From NCBI GenBank assembly GCA_942491105.1, contig CALNZX010000002.1, positions 409,145 through 473,144 on the forward strand: a stretch of DNA of 64,000 bases, read 5' to 3'. The position numbers and the translations under genes were made by a program. Source of the DNA: JBBEAM01 sp942491105 (GTDB lineage Bacteria > Pseudomonadota > Alphaproteobacteria > Kiloniellales > DSM-21159). Positions 8,407-16,851 of the stretch are shown here, one piece after another. Numbering within the stretch: position 1 is the stretch's first letter; each line of letters opens with the position of its first letter. Below the pieces are notes generated by a model. It saw nothing but the letters and a program-made list of their open reading frames with translations. It did no database searches and had not been told where the DNA came from.

Positions 8407-10549
8407 GGCCGACATCCGGTCCTTTCGCGGCGCGAATCTGCTGGTTCCCCGCCCATCCTCGATGCTCGAAATGGCGCTTCCGGACTGGCCGCGGCTGCAG
8501 ACTGCGAAGCGCCGCGCGGCCCTCGCCGAAGAGCTGCGGACAGCGCTCAAGAGCGACGATCGCCAGGGACACTGGGCCGAACTTTCGCGGCAGGCCGATC
8601 TTGGCGCTGCGGCATTCCTCGCGCCGCTTCTGGCCTTAACGGCGATCACACTGCAGCAGCGCATCGGCCGGCGGGTTATGCAGCAGCATTCCCTGGTCCT
8701 GGATTCCGGGAAAAGGCTGGGCGCGGTATGGGAACACTTCATTGCCTATGAAGGGCAGGCCGCGGGCCGCGCCGCCCTGGATCTCGTGTCGGGCTTCGCG
8801 GCGGGCCGCGGCGGCGGTGCCAAGGCCGCGGCCACGGCGGAGGCCGCGGTGGCCGCGCTGCGCGAAATGCTGCCCGATCCCGTCGCCGACGTGATCATGG
8901 AGGGAATGACGGCGCGCGGGCTGCCCTGGCGCATCTTCGATTATCAATGGCCCGGCTTCGAGGCTGGGTACGGCTGCCGCAGGCAACGACTGATGACCTC
9001 GATGCCGGACAGCCAGAGCCATGTCGACAGAATGGTTTTCCGCAACAAGTTCTACGCCGGCGCGATCCTGCGCGAAGCCGGACTGCCGATTCCCGATCAC
9101 GCGATCGTCGGAAGCCCCGCACAGGCGGTCGCCGCCGCCGCGCGGATCGGCTATCCGGTCGTGGTCAAGCCCGTCGACGCCGGCCGCTCGAAAGGCGTGA
9201 CGATAAATCTCACCTCGCCGGACAGCGTGCCCGAGGCCTTTGCCTTCGCCCGGCGCTTCGGTTCCGCGGTTCTGGTGGAGCGTTTTATTCCCGGTCTGCC
9301 CTACCGCATCCTGATTCTCGATGGCCAGGTGATCGCCGTGGCGCGGCGCGGCATCCCCAGCGTAACCGGGGACGGAAAACACAGCGTCCGCGCGCTGATC
9401 GAAAGCGAGAACGCGCGGCGCGAGCGGGAAAACCTCACCCTCAGCCAGCCTTTCCCCTTGATCAATATCGCCGCCTTCGAAGAGGAATGCATGCGGCGCC
9501 TCGCCGAGCAGGATCTGACGCTCGACGCGGTTCCGGCCAAGGATCGGGACGTCTGGCTGGCGCATCATGCGCAGCGCGGCCGGGGCGGGCTCAATGTCGA
9601 TGTCACCTCGCAGATGCACCCGGATCACCTCGATCTGGCGGCGCAGGTCGCGGCGATCATGCGGTGTCCGATGATCGGCATCGACTTCATTACGCCGGAT
9701 ATCTGCCGCTCCTTCAGGGAGGTTCCCAGCGGCATCAACGAGGTCAATATCGAACCGGCCCTGAACCTGCACATGCGCATGACGCGGGCACCGCGCGACG
9801 TCGTGGCGCCCTTGCTGGACAAGCTTTTTCCCGCTGGCGACGATGGCCGCATACCCATGCTGGCGGTGCATGGCGCCGCCGCCGCGCCGCTTGGGCTGCT
9901 GCGCCGGGCCCTGCGACTCGCCGGCCACCGCGTCGGCTTCGCGGCCCGCGATGGCCGGGCGTGGATCGGCGAGGATGCATTCTCGTTTCGCGGCGCGCCC
10001 GACCAGCGCATCGCAAGCTTGCTGTTCGATCCGCGCGTCGAGGCCTTGATATTCGAGCTGAACAAGGAAGACTTCAACCGCGGCTTCGCTTTCGATCTCT
10101 GCGATGCCGTGCTCACTTTGCCCGGTCAGGCGCGGTTCGATAAGCACGACGTCGCCCGCGCCAGATTGCTGCAAGGCATGACCCGCCGCTGCCAGGTTTT
10201 GCCGCTGGAACATCTCGAAGCCTGGCAACGCGACGTCGGCGCCTTGCCCCAGCCGGCCGTTTTGTTCAGCGAGTCGCCGGGTCTGGAGATCGCGGAGCTG
10301 GCCGGGACGATGCAGGCCGGCCACAAGATCGTCGGCATCGCCGCCGGCGCGCCGGGCGCGCTGGGCATTTTCCTGGAGGGCCATTTCGATCTGCTCGTCA
10401 AGCTCGCGGCCGATGCGGATCGCGGCGCCATAAGGGAAGCTCTGCTCGCCGCCGCCGGGCTGCTCGGCCTCGGCTTCGCGCCGCAGGAGGCCCGCCGTTA
10501 TCTCAACGATGCCATGATGCATGGTAGCGGCGCGGAGGCGGCGGAGTGA
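8390..10549 (+). CDS. Cyanophycin-synthetase-like ATP-grasp ligase 2 with vestigial Mur-ligase domain
   Basis: A 719-residue paralogue of the preceding protein, strongly diverged from it. Order: CphA-like N-terminal region (1-215), ATP-grasp domain (about 217-470) with YPVVVKPVDAGRSKGV, LVERFIPGLPYRI, SVTGDGKHSV, IGIDFITPD and NEVNIEP, then from about 485 a Mur-like stretch (RIPMLAVHG ... IFELNKEDFNRGF). That stretch again lacks the nucleotide-binding P-loop. Its ATP-grasp domain is closer to canonical CphA than gene 1 in the GRSKGV loop. It starts inside gene 1 (17-base overlap) with GGGGAGG about 8 bases upstream, and ends overlapping the GTG of the third gene, so the three are translationally coupled. 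A product built by peptide or isopeptide bond formation is inferred, not shown. Confidence 0.87.
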   Translation: MTLVPEADIRSFRGANLLVPRPSSMLEMALPDWPRLQTAKRRAALAEELRTALKSDDRQGHWAELSRQADLGAAAFLAPLLALTAITLQQRIGRRVMQQHSLVLDSGKRLGAVWEHFIAYEGQAAGRAALDLVSGFAAGRGGGAKAAATAEAAVAALREMLPDPVADVIMEGMTARGLPWRIFDYQWPGFEAGYGCRRQRLMTSMPDSQSHVDRMVFRNKFYAGAILREAGLPIPDHAIVGSPAQAVAAAARIGYPVVVKPVDAGRSKGVTINLTSPDSVPEAFAFARRFGSAVLVERFIPGLPYRILILDGQVIAVARRGIPSVTGDGKHSVRALIESENARRERENLTLSQPFPLINIAAFEEECMRRLAEQDLTLDAVPAKDRDVWLAHHAQRGRGGLNVDVTSQMHPDHLDLAAQVAAIMRCPMIGIDFITPDICRSFREVPSGINEVNIEPALNLHMRMTRAPRDVVAPLLDKLFPAGDDGRIPMLAVHGAAAAPLGLLRRALRLAGHRVGFAARDGRAWIGEDAFSFRGAPDQRIASLLFDPRVEALIFELNKEDFNRGFAFDLCDAVLTLPGQARFDKHDVARARLLQGMTRRCQVLPLEHLEAWQRDVGALPQPAVLFSESPGLEIAELAGTMQAGHKIVGIAAGAPGALGIFLEGHFDLLVKLAADADRGAIREALLAAAGLLGLGFAPQEARRYLNDAMMHGSGAEAAE

Positions 10550-11427
10550 AGACCTGGATTCTCGCCAATCCGCCGCCGGTGTCCGAGGACACGGCCTATC
10601 TGATCGGCCGGGTGACCTCGCACAGCGACAGGGTGACGGTGACCTACGTCGCGGAGCAGGACCGTGAGATTCCGGCGCCGCCACCGGGCATCGAAGTCAT
10701 CCTCAACCGCAGCTTCAACACCCAGCCGGACTTTCTGCTGGGCCTCGACGATCTTGCCGCGCGGCTTGGCATCGCCGTCTGCAACCCCGGCGCCGCCACG
10801 CTGGCGGCCTGCGACAAGCGCAGCTACATCGACGACTATCCCGATGTTATTCCCGAGACGCGGGTGGTCGATAGCCGCGATGCGCTGCGGGCGGCCTGGC
10901 GCGAGCTTGGCGGCGACATCGTGGTCAAGGAGCCTTTCGGAAAGCACGGCAAGCAGGTCGAGCGCCTGCATAGCGCGGAGGATCTGCCGGCCGCCGAGGC
11001 CCTGCTGGCGGCATCGCGCTGCGGCGCCCTCGTGGCGCAGACCTTTTGCAGCGGCTTTCTGGCCGGCGATAAGCGGGTGATCGCGCAGCGCGACCCGGCG
11101 GGCGGCTATCGCGCCGTGGCGTGGTTTCAGCGGGTGCCCTGTCCGGGCGGCTGGAAAAGCAATGTCAGCGCGGGGGGCAGCGTGATCGATTGCGATCTCA
11201 GCGCCTCCGAGATCGCCCTGGCCGAGGAACTCGCCGCGCGCAGCGGACTCGACTATGTCGGGCTCGATCTGGCGGAGCACCAGGGGCGCGTGCTGTTGAT
11301 CGAAACCAACAGCTATACCGGGGGCCACGTCAACTTCGATATTCAGCGCCGTGCCAGCACCGGCGATGCCTTCGCCGCCTTCGTCGCGCAGCTCGCCAGA
11401 CAGGGGCGCGGCGCGGCGCCGGCTTAG
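10546..11427 (+). CDS. Stand-alone ATP-grasp ligase, glutathione-synthetase-like
   Basis: A 293-residue ATP-grasp protein resembling prokaryotic glutathione synthetase/RimK enzymes. An N-terminal domain runs through VILNRSFNTQPDF and CNPGAATLAACDKRSY. The ATP-grasp core has DIVVKEPFGKHGKQV, a GDKRVIAQRDPAGG strand-turn, NVSAGGSVIDCDLS and metal-binding LIETNSYTGG. The start is GTG at 10546, overlapping the previous stop (GTGA), with GGAGG upstream. This third ligase completes an operon of three ATP-grasp enzymes; it may make or add a precursor for the two CphA-like proteins, or cap the product. It is not the usual gshB, because no gshA or other glutathione gene is nearby. Confidence 0.82.
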   Translation: MKTWILANPPPVSEDTAYLIGRVTSHSDRVTVTYVAEQDREIPAPPPGIEVILNRSFNTQPDFLLGLDDLAARLGIAVCNPGAATLAACDKRSYIDDYPDVIPETRVVDSRDALRAAWRELGGDIVVKEPFGKHGKQVERLHSAEDLPAAEALLAASRCGALVAQTFCSGFLAGDKRVIAQRDPAGGYRAVAWFQRVPCPGGWKSNVSAGGSVIDCDLSASEIALAEELAARSGLDYVGLDLAEHQGRVLLIETNSYTGGHVNFDIQRRASTGDAFAAFVAQLARQGRGAAPA

Positions 11428-11431
11428 CCGG

Positions 11432-11704
11432 TCAGTCGCTGGCCGCGCGCCCGGACTTCGCGCTAAGGCGGGGGAATTTCAGGCCGGCGATCCAGACGCG
11501 CAGCCTGCGGAACCACAGCATCACGGTCCTGCGGACGTGCTGATTGCCGCTGTACATCACCACCACGCCGAGCGGCAGCATCCAGATCCCGAGCACCGGC
11601 AGGAAGCTGAAGATGCCGCCGAAAATCAACAGCAGGCCGATGAAGAAGCGTACCAGCAGCGGCCAGGCCAGCAAGCGGCGAAGATAAGGGTTCGGGCGTC
11701 TCAT
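11432..11704 (-). CDS. Small two-helix membrane protein
   Basis: A 90-residue protein with a basic N-terminus (RRPNPYLRR). One or two hydrophobic segments include FGGIFSFLPVLGIWMLPLG, and the tail is basic. The FLPVLGIWMLPLG motif is common in short alphaproteobacterial membrane proteins of unknown function. The ATG at 11704 is preferred; the open frame extends upstream without a plausible start. It is convergent with the ATP-grasp operon, with only 4 bases between stops, and no functional link is implied. Confidence 0.7.
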   Translation of the reverse strand: MRRPNPYLRRLLAWPLLVRFFIGLLLIFGGIFSFLPVLGIWMLPLGVVVMYSGNQHVRRTVMLWFRRLRVWIAGLKFPRLSAKSGRAASD

Positions 11705-11834
11705 GGTCGGTTCTATCCTGAAAAATCCAGAGCGATCAGAACACCGTAAAGTGGCGAAATAGCGGCTCCCGCCGCCGGGCCAACCGGCCGGGATAAACCT
11801 TGTTGCCGGCGCCCGCGCCGCCAATACTCCCTGT

Positions 11835-12515
11835 ATGTCTTTGAAGCGCCATTTCACCCGCGAGGATCCCTACAGCCGGACGGAGGAGGCCATCCATGCC
11901 CTGACCCATGGCATCGGCGCGGCGCTTTCGGTTGCGGCGCTGGCCGCCCTGTTGAGCCTCGCCCTGGAACGCGGCGCGGGCACCGCCATCGTCGCCGCGG
12001 CGGTATACGGCCTCGCCTTGATCATCCTGTTTCTGGCCTCGACGCTGCACCACGCCCTGCCGGAAGGCCGCGCCAAGTCGGTCTTCCTGGATGTCGATCA
12101 CTGCGCCATCTATCTGCTGATCGCCGGCACCTATACGCCCTTCGCGCTGCTCGCCCTGCCGCCGGCTCTGGGATGGAGCGTGTTTACGGGGGTCTGGATT
12201 CTGGCGGTCCTGGGGATTTCGCTGAAGCTCGCCGACTCCTACCTGCGGTCGCTGCGGTGGGAAGGCGCGGTTTCCGTGATTCTCTACCTGGTCATGGGCT
12301 GGCTCGGGGTGATCCTCGCCGGCCCGGATTTGATCGCGGGATTGAGCTATGGCGGGCTGGTCTGGCTGCTCGCCGGCGGCCTGCTCTATACCCTTGGCGT
12401 CGGTTTCTATGTCTGGCGCGGGCTGCGCTACAACCACGTGATCTGGCATTGCACGGTGCTGCTCGCGGCGGCCGCCCACTTCATCGCCATTTATGGCTAC
12501 GTGCTGCCGGTCTAG
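11835..12515 (+). CDS. trhA: Hemolysin III / PAQR family membrane protein
   Basis: A 226-residue protein with seven membrane helices of the hemolysin III (YqfA/TrhA, PAQR) family. Conserved metal-site motifs are visible: EEAIHALTHGIG at the N-terminus, STLHHALPEG, the DHCAIYLLIAGTYTPF block, and the C-terminal histidines in NHVIWHCTVLLAAAAHF. The PAQR fold binds zinc through these histidines and aspartate, and bacterial members are tied to membrane-lipid or energy homeostasis. It is a single gene: upstream is the divergent small membrane protein and 90 bases downstream the caspase genes begin. Confidence 0.92.
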   Translation: MSLKRHFTREDPYSRTEEAIHALTHGIGAALSVAALAALLSLALERGAGTAIVAAAVYGLALIILFLASTLHHALPEGRAKSVFLDVDHCAIYLLIAGTYTPFALLALPPALGWSVFTGVWILAVLGISLKLADSYLRSLRWEGAVSVILYLVMGWLGVILAGPDLIAGLSYGGLVWLLAGGLLYTLGVGFYVWRGLRYNHVIWHCTVLLAAAAHFIAIYGYVLPV

Positions 12516-12605
12516 AAGCCGAGTCCGGCATGGCGGCGGCGAGGGTGACTCCGGACGGCACTTTGCCGTACCCTTTTGGCACCATGACCGCTGGGGGTAT
12601 GGGTG

Positions 12606-14399
12606 ATGTTCAAGACTGCTGTCCACGGCATCGTGCCGATGGTTCTGGCCGGTCTGGTCTTCGCGTCCGTTAGCTGGGCGGCGGCGGGCGATAGCGCCGT
12701 CTACGTCGAGCTGCGCGGCGAGGACATTGCCGACGCGCCCGTCGTCGAACGCTGGAAGCTCTACGACGCGAGCTACGCCCTGGTGATCGGGATCGACGAC
12801 TACAGCCAGGGCTGGCCGCGGTTGTCCAACGCCGTCAAGGACGCCGAAGCCGTGGCCGCGAGCCTTGCCGAGCGCGGCTTCGAAGTCTCGACGCTGCGCA
12901 ATCCCGACGGTGAGCAGCTGCGCAGCGCGCTGCGCAACTTCTTCGCTTTCAAGGGCTCCGATCCGCAGGCGCGCCTGTTCATCTGGTTCGCCGGGCATGG
13001 CTATACCGAACTGGGGGAGGGCTACCTCGTCCCGGCCGACGCGCCCGACCCCAGCGAGCCCGCGTTCCGCGCCGTCGCCCTGCACATGGGCGACGTCGGC
13101 TCCATGGTGCGGATCGCCCGGTCCAAGCACGTTTTCGCGGTCTTCGATTCCTGCTTCGCGGGGACCATCTTCAACAGCAGCCGGGCCCGGCCTCCGGCCG
13201 CCATTACCCGGGCGGCGACACAGCCGGTACGCCAGTTCCTGACCTCCGGCGACGCCGATCAGCAGGTCGCCGACGACGGCTCCTTCCGCCGGCTGTTTCT
13301 CAAGGCGCTGGCGGGTGACGAGCAGGTGGACGCCAATCGCGACGGCTATCTTACCGGCAGCGAGCTCAGCCTCTATCTCGAGGACCGGGTGGTCAATCTG
13401 ACGAACTCGGCGCAGACGCCGCGCAGCGGCAAGCTGCGCGATCAGCGTTTCGACCAGGGCGATTTTATTTTCCTGCTGCCCGCCAGCGCCGGGCGTCAAA
13501 GCGCGGCGGCCGGGGAAACGCCCTCGGGCGAGGCGACAGGATCCCGGGCCTTGGCGGCGCCCGATCCCGAGCTCGCTGTCGAGCTGGCGTTCTGGGATGC
13601 GATCAAGAACAGCGACAGCGCCGAGGATTACCAGGCCTATCTGACCGCCTATCCGCAAGGCCGCTTCGCCGTGCTGGCCGACTCGCGGATGACGCGGCTG
13701 GAGACGGGCGCCGCCGCGCGCGAGGCCGAGGATGCGCGGCATCATCAGGCGGAGGCGGAGCTGGAGGCGCAGGCCAGCGCGCAGCTCGCCGCGCTTGCGC
13801 CGCAGGCGCACGAGGACCCCGCCGAGCATGCAGAGATGGCGCTCGGCCTCGGCCGCGGCGACCGCAAGGAGCTTCAGCAAGCCCTGACCGCGCTGGGCTT
13901 CGATACCAAGGGCGTCGACGGCTTTTTCGGCCCCGCCACCCGCAAGGCGATCAAGGACTACCAGCTTTCCAAGGCGAGCGCGCCGACGGGCTATCTGACC
14001 GCAGATCTGGCCAGTGCGCTGCTCGCCGAGGCGCCGCGCCCGGCCGAACCCGCGCAAACGGCGTCGGTTCCGCCGCCGCCGGCGATCTCCAAAAACGAAG
14101 CCGCCGCCTACATTCGCGCCAACGCCAGCGCCATGAAACGCGACCTCATGGAATACAATCAGCGCTACCGTGCCATTCTCGGCAGTTACGGCGGCGCCGC
14201 CGAGCGTCTCGACATCGTGTCCTGGCAAGTCGAGCGGGTCAGCGGCGACGAAGCCGTTGTTGCCGTGAGCTATCGCGAGCCGATCGTTGTTCTGGCCGGC
14301 AATAGCGGGACGCAGAAGTTTCTGTTGAAATGGACGGGGGCCGGTTTTGCCTTCGTTGGGCATGAAGCCGAGGGCTCGATGCGTCGCGCGGGGGGCTAG
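12606..14399 (+). CDS. Secreted caspase-like (C14) protein with peptidoglycan-binding domain, copy A
   Basis: A 597-residue exported protein. A signal peptide (about 1-26) leads into a caspase/metacaspase p20-like domain (about 42-290) with the catalytic dyad His131 in FAGHGYTELGEG and Cys183 in FDSCFAGTIF. An acidic DANRDGYLTGSEL loop could bind calcium. A repeat-like DYQAYLTAYPQGRF motif, a short Ala/Glu-rich linker, a PG_binding_1 domain (about 415-475, DGFFGPATRKAIKDYQ) and a C-terminal domain of about 100 residues shared with copy C follow. C14 proteases of this kind usually cut after Arg or Lys. An alternative GTG start lies one codon upstream (12603); GGGGG at 12593 serves either. First of three tandem paralogues. 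Confidence 0.88.
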   Translation: MFKTAVHGIVPMVLAGLVFASVSWAAAGDSAVYVELRGEDIADAPVVERWKLYDASYALVIGIDDYSQGWPRLSNAVKDAEAVAASLAERGFEVSTLRNPDGEQLRSALRNFFAFKGSDPQARLFIWFAGHGYTELGEGYLVPADAPDPSEPAFRAVALHMGDVGSMVRIARSKHVFAVFDSCFAGTIFNSSRARPPAAITRAATQPVRQFLTSGDADQQVADDGSFRRLFLKALAGDEQVDANRDGYLTGSELSLYLEDRVVNLTNSAQTPRSGKLRDQRFDQGDFIFLLPASAGRQSAAAGETPSGEATGSRALAAPDPELAVELAFWDAIKNSDSAEDYQAYLTAYPQGRFAVLADSRMTRLETGAAAREAEDARHHQAEAELEAQASAQLAALAPQAHEDPAEHAEMALGLGRGDRKELQQALTALGFDTKGVDGFFGPATRKAIKDYQLSKASAPTGYLTADLASALLAEAPRPAEPAQTASVPPPPAISKNEAAAYIRANASAMKRDLMEYNQRYRAILGSYGGAAERLDIVSWQVERVSGDEAVVAVSYREPIVVLAGNSGTQKFLLKWTGAGFAFVGHEAEGSMRRAGG

Positions 14400-14427
14400 C
14401 TGCCGCGTAGATGCTGGGGGAAGTGCA

Positions 14428-16758
14428 ATGCGTATTCTAGGGGTTATTGGAATTTGTCTGAGCGCGGTCTTAGCGCTGGGTCCGGCGCCGGCCGGCGCCG
14501 CCGCGTCCGACAGCGCCGTCTACGTCGAGCTGCGGCCGGAAGGCGGCGGCGCGGACGCGGCGACCGAGCGCTGGAAACTCTATGGCGCCAGCCACGCGCT
14601 GGTCATCGGCATCGACGACTACAGCAACGGCTGGCCGCGCCTGTCCAACGCGGTGCGCGACGCCGAGGCCGTGGGGGCGGGACTTGAAGCCAAGGGCTTC
14701 GAGGTCGAGCTGCTGCGCAATCCCAAGTCCAGCGAGCTACGCTCGGCGCTGCGTGCCTTCTTCGCGCGCAAGGGCAACGACCCCGACGCGCGGCTGTTCC
14801 TCTGGTACGCCGGCCATGGTCACACGGAATACGGTGAGGGATATCTGGTGCCCTCCGATGCGCCGCTGCCGGGCGATCCGGAATTCCTGTTCCAGGCGTT
14901 GCACATGGGCGACATCGGTTCGATGGTCCGCATCGCCCGTTCCAAGCATGTCTTCGCGGTCTTCGATTCCTGCTTCGCCGGCACCATCTTCAACGCCAGC
15001 CGCGCCCGCCCTCCAGCGTCGGTCACCCGGGCCGTGGCGGAACCGGTGCGCCAGTTTCTGACCTCCGGCGACGCGGATCAGGAGGTCTCCGACGACGGCA
15101 CCTTCCGGGATCTTTTCCTGCGCGCCTTGAACGGCGAGGAGGACGCCGACGCCAACAGGGATGGCTATCTGACCGGTACCGAACTCAGCCTCTATATCGA
15201 GGACCGGGTGATCAATCTGACAAATTCTTTTCAGACGCCGCGCAGCGGCAAGCTGCGCGACCGCCGTTTCGATCAAGGCGACTTCATCTTCCTGCTGCCA
15301 AAGCCCGAGGAGGTTCAGGTTGCCGCCGCCGTTCCCGCGGAGACGGTTTCCGACAATGCGACCCGCGCCCTGACCCAGGCCGACCGGGATCTCGCTATCG
15401 AGTTGGCGTTCTGGGATTCGATCAAGGGGAGCGACAGCGCCTCCGATTATCAGGCCTATCTGGCGACCTATCCCGAGGGGCAGTTCGCGCCGCTCGCGGA
15501 AGCCCGCCTCGCCCAGCTCGAAGCGCGGGTCGCCGAACTGGAAGCGCAGCAGGCGCGCCTGCAAGCCGAGGCCGAGGCCCGCGCGCAGGAGGATGAACGC
15601 CGCCGCCAAGCCGAGGAGGCCGCGCGCCAACAGGCAGCCGAGCAGGCGCTTGCGCGGGCCGAGCTCGAAGAGCGTCTGCGCGCCGAGGCCGAAGCAAGAC
15701 AGCGGGCCGAGGCGGAGGTGCGCCGTCAAGCCGTGGAAGCCGCGCGGCGCGAGGCCGAAGCCGAGGCCCGACGTCAGGCTGAAGAAGTTGCGCGTCAGCA
15801 AGCGGAGGCCGAAGCGCGGCGGTTGGCTGAGCAAGCTGAGCGTCAGCAAGCGGAAGCTGAAGAGCGGCGGCTAACCGAGGAAGCTACGCGTCAGCAAGCG
15901 GAAGCGGCGGCGGAAGCGCAACGCCAAGCCGAGGAAGAACGGGCCATTCAGCTCGCGGCCCTGCCGCCGGAGCCCCAGGCCGATCCCGCCGAGCAGGCGG
16001 AACTGGCGCTCAACCTCAATCGCAGCGACCGCAAGGAACTGCAGCAGGCACTCTCGGCGCTGGGCTACGATACCAACGGGATCGACGGCTTTTTCGGCCA
16101 GGGGACGCGCGGCGCGATCCGGGATTATCAGGCCGCCAAGGGCGCCGAGCAGACGGGCTATCTGACGGCCTCCTTGGCCAGCACGCTGCTTGCCGAGGCC
16201 CCAAAGCCGGTGGCGAACCCGGCGCCGCAGCAAGCTCCCCAAGCCAGCCAGCCGCAGGTCGCGGCGCTGCCCTCCGCGTCGATCGAGGCGGAGATTCGCT
16301 CCGTGGAAGCGCAGATCGCTTCCCTGCGCGCGGCCATCGAGCAGGCAGGTGCCGCGTCTGGCGATCCCGCATTCCCCAACGACGGGCTTTGGACAGGGCA
16401 GATCGTGAAGCAATCCTGCAGCAAGAGCTACTATTCGAGCGGCACCGCGGAGGTGCGCGTCGAGCGCGGCCGCTTCGAGACTTTGAGCAGCCCGCACGTC
16501 GTCTTCCATGGCTCGGTCTCGGGAAACAGCGTCGAGGTAAAAACCCATACCCCCTCGGGCCGGGAAGCGGAACTGGAAGGGGCCTTCTCGGGCGAGCGCT
16601 TCGAGGGGGACATCCTCATCAGGTCCAGGGGCGCGAACTGCCGTTTCACAATGGAATTGACCCGGCAGGCGAGCCAAAATGAGTCCGCCGCGACCGCGGC
16701 CTTGGAAGCGCAGGTCCATGCGCTCGAACTGCGCCTGACCCAGCTGCGCGCGCAGTAG
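14428..16758 (+). CDS. Secreted caspase-like (C14) protein with long coiled coil and peptidoglycan-binding domain, copy B
   Basis: A 776-residue paralogue. Signal peptide (1-25), caspase domain with His130 and Cys182, and a DANRDGYLTGTEL acidic loop. An Ala/Glu/Arg/Gln-rich coiled coil (about 360-515) contains 16-residue repeats of the type RQQAEAEARRLAEQAE. A PG_binding_1 domain lies at about 529-590. The C-terminal region differs from copies A and C: a predicted coiled helix, then a beta-rich DGLWTGQIVKQSC ... NCRFTMEL domain with two or more cysteines, then another helix. The ATG at 14428 follows GGGGGAAG. The coiled coil could span the periplasm or drive oligomerisation, with the PG domain anchoring it to the wall. 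Confidence 0.88.
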   Translation: MRILGVIGICLSAVLALGPAPAGAAASDSAVYVELRPEGGGADAATERWKLYGASHALVIGIDDYSNGWPRLSNAVRDAEAVGAGLEAKGFEVELLRNPKSSELRSALRAFFARKGNDPDARLFLWYAGHGHTEYGEGYLVPSDAPLPGDPEFLFQALHMGDIGSMVRIARSKHVFAVFDSCFAGTIFNASRARPPASVTRAVAEPVRQFLTSGDADQEVSDDGTFRDLFLRALNGEEDADANRDGYLTGTELSLYIEDRVINLTNSFQTPRSGKLRDRRFDQGDFIFLLPKPEEVQVAAAVPAETVSDNATRALTQADRDLAIELAFWDSIKGSDSASDYQAYLATYPEGQFAPLAEARLAQLEARVAELEAQQARLQAEAEARAQEDERRRQAEEAARQQAAEQALARAELEERLRAEAEARQRAEAEVRRQAVEAARREAEAEARRQAEEVARQQAEAEARRLAEQAERQQAEAEERRLTEEATRQQAEAAAEAQRQAEEERAIQLAALPPEPQADPAEQAELALNLNRSDRKELQQALSALGYDTNGIDGFFGQGTRGAIRDYQAAKGAEQTGYLTASLASTLLAEAPKPVANPAPQQAPQASQPQVAALPSASIEAEIRSVEAQIASLRAAIEQAGAASGDPAFPNDGLWTGQIVKQSCSKSYYSSGTAEVRVERGRFETLSSPHVVFHGSVSGNSVEVKTHTPSGREAELEGAFSGERFEGDILIRSRGANCRFTMELTRQASQNESAATAALEAQVHALELRLTQLRAQ
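14542..14669 (+). repeat. Near-identical tract shared by caspase copies B and C
   Basis: Bases 14542-14669 and 16972-17099 match over 128 bases with one mismatch (14565), while flanking sequence and the same region of copy A are clearly more diverged. It covers the conserved start of the caspase domain (ERWKLYGASHALVIGIDDYS). This suggests recent gene conversion or selection at the DNA level. Confidence 0.8.
15793..15936 (+). repeat. 48-bp periodic repeats encoding coiled-coil units
   Basis: CGTCAGCAAGCGGA recurs at 15793, 15841 and 15889, exactly 48 bases apart, each heading a 16-residue Arg/Gln/Ala/Glu-rich unit of copy B. Units further upstream are more degenerate. Unit number is likely to vary between strains. 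Confidence 0.75.
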
Positions 16759-16851
16759 CCAGCCGCGCAGGTGGGCAGGAGCGCCGTCCGGCGAGCCTTT
16801 GCGGCGCAGTTGTAGTATATTGATGGCAGTCACGCAGTTGGGAGGCGGGAC

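Noticed and set aside
11736..14363. An 875-residue open frame on the minus strand opposite caspase copy A and hemolysin III
   Set aside because: It is antisense to two well-supported genes, has low-complexity Arg/Gly/Ala composition and no motif. It is a by-product of GC-rich codon usage. The same holds for long minus frames at 6178-7980, 8636-10684 and 16966-18588.
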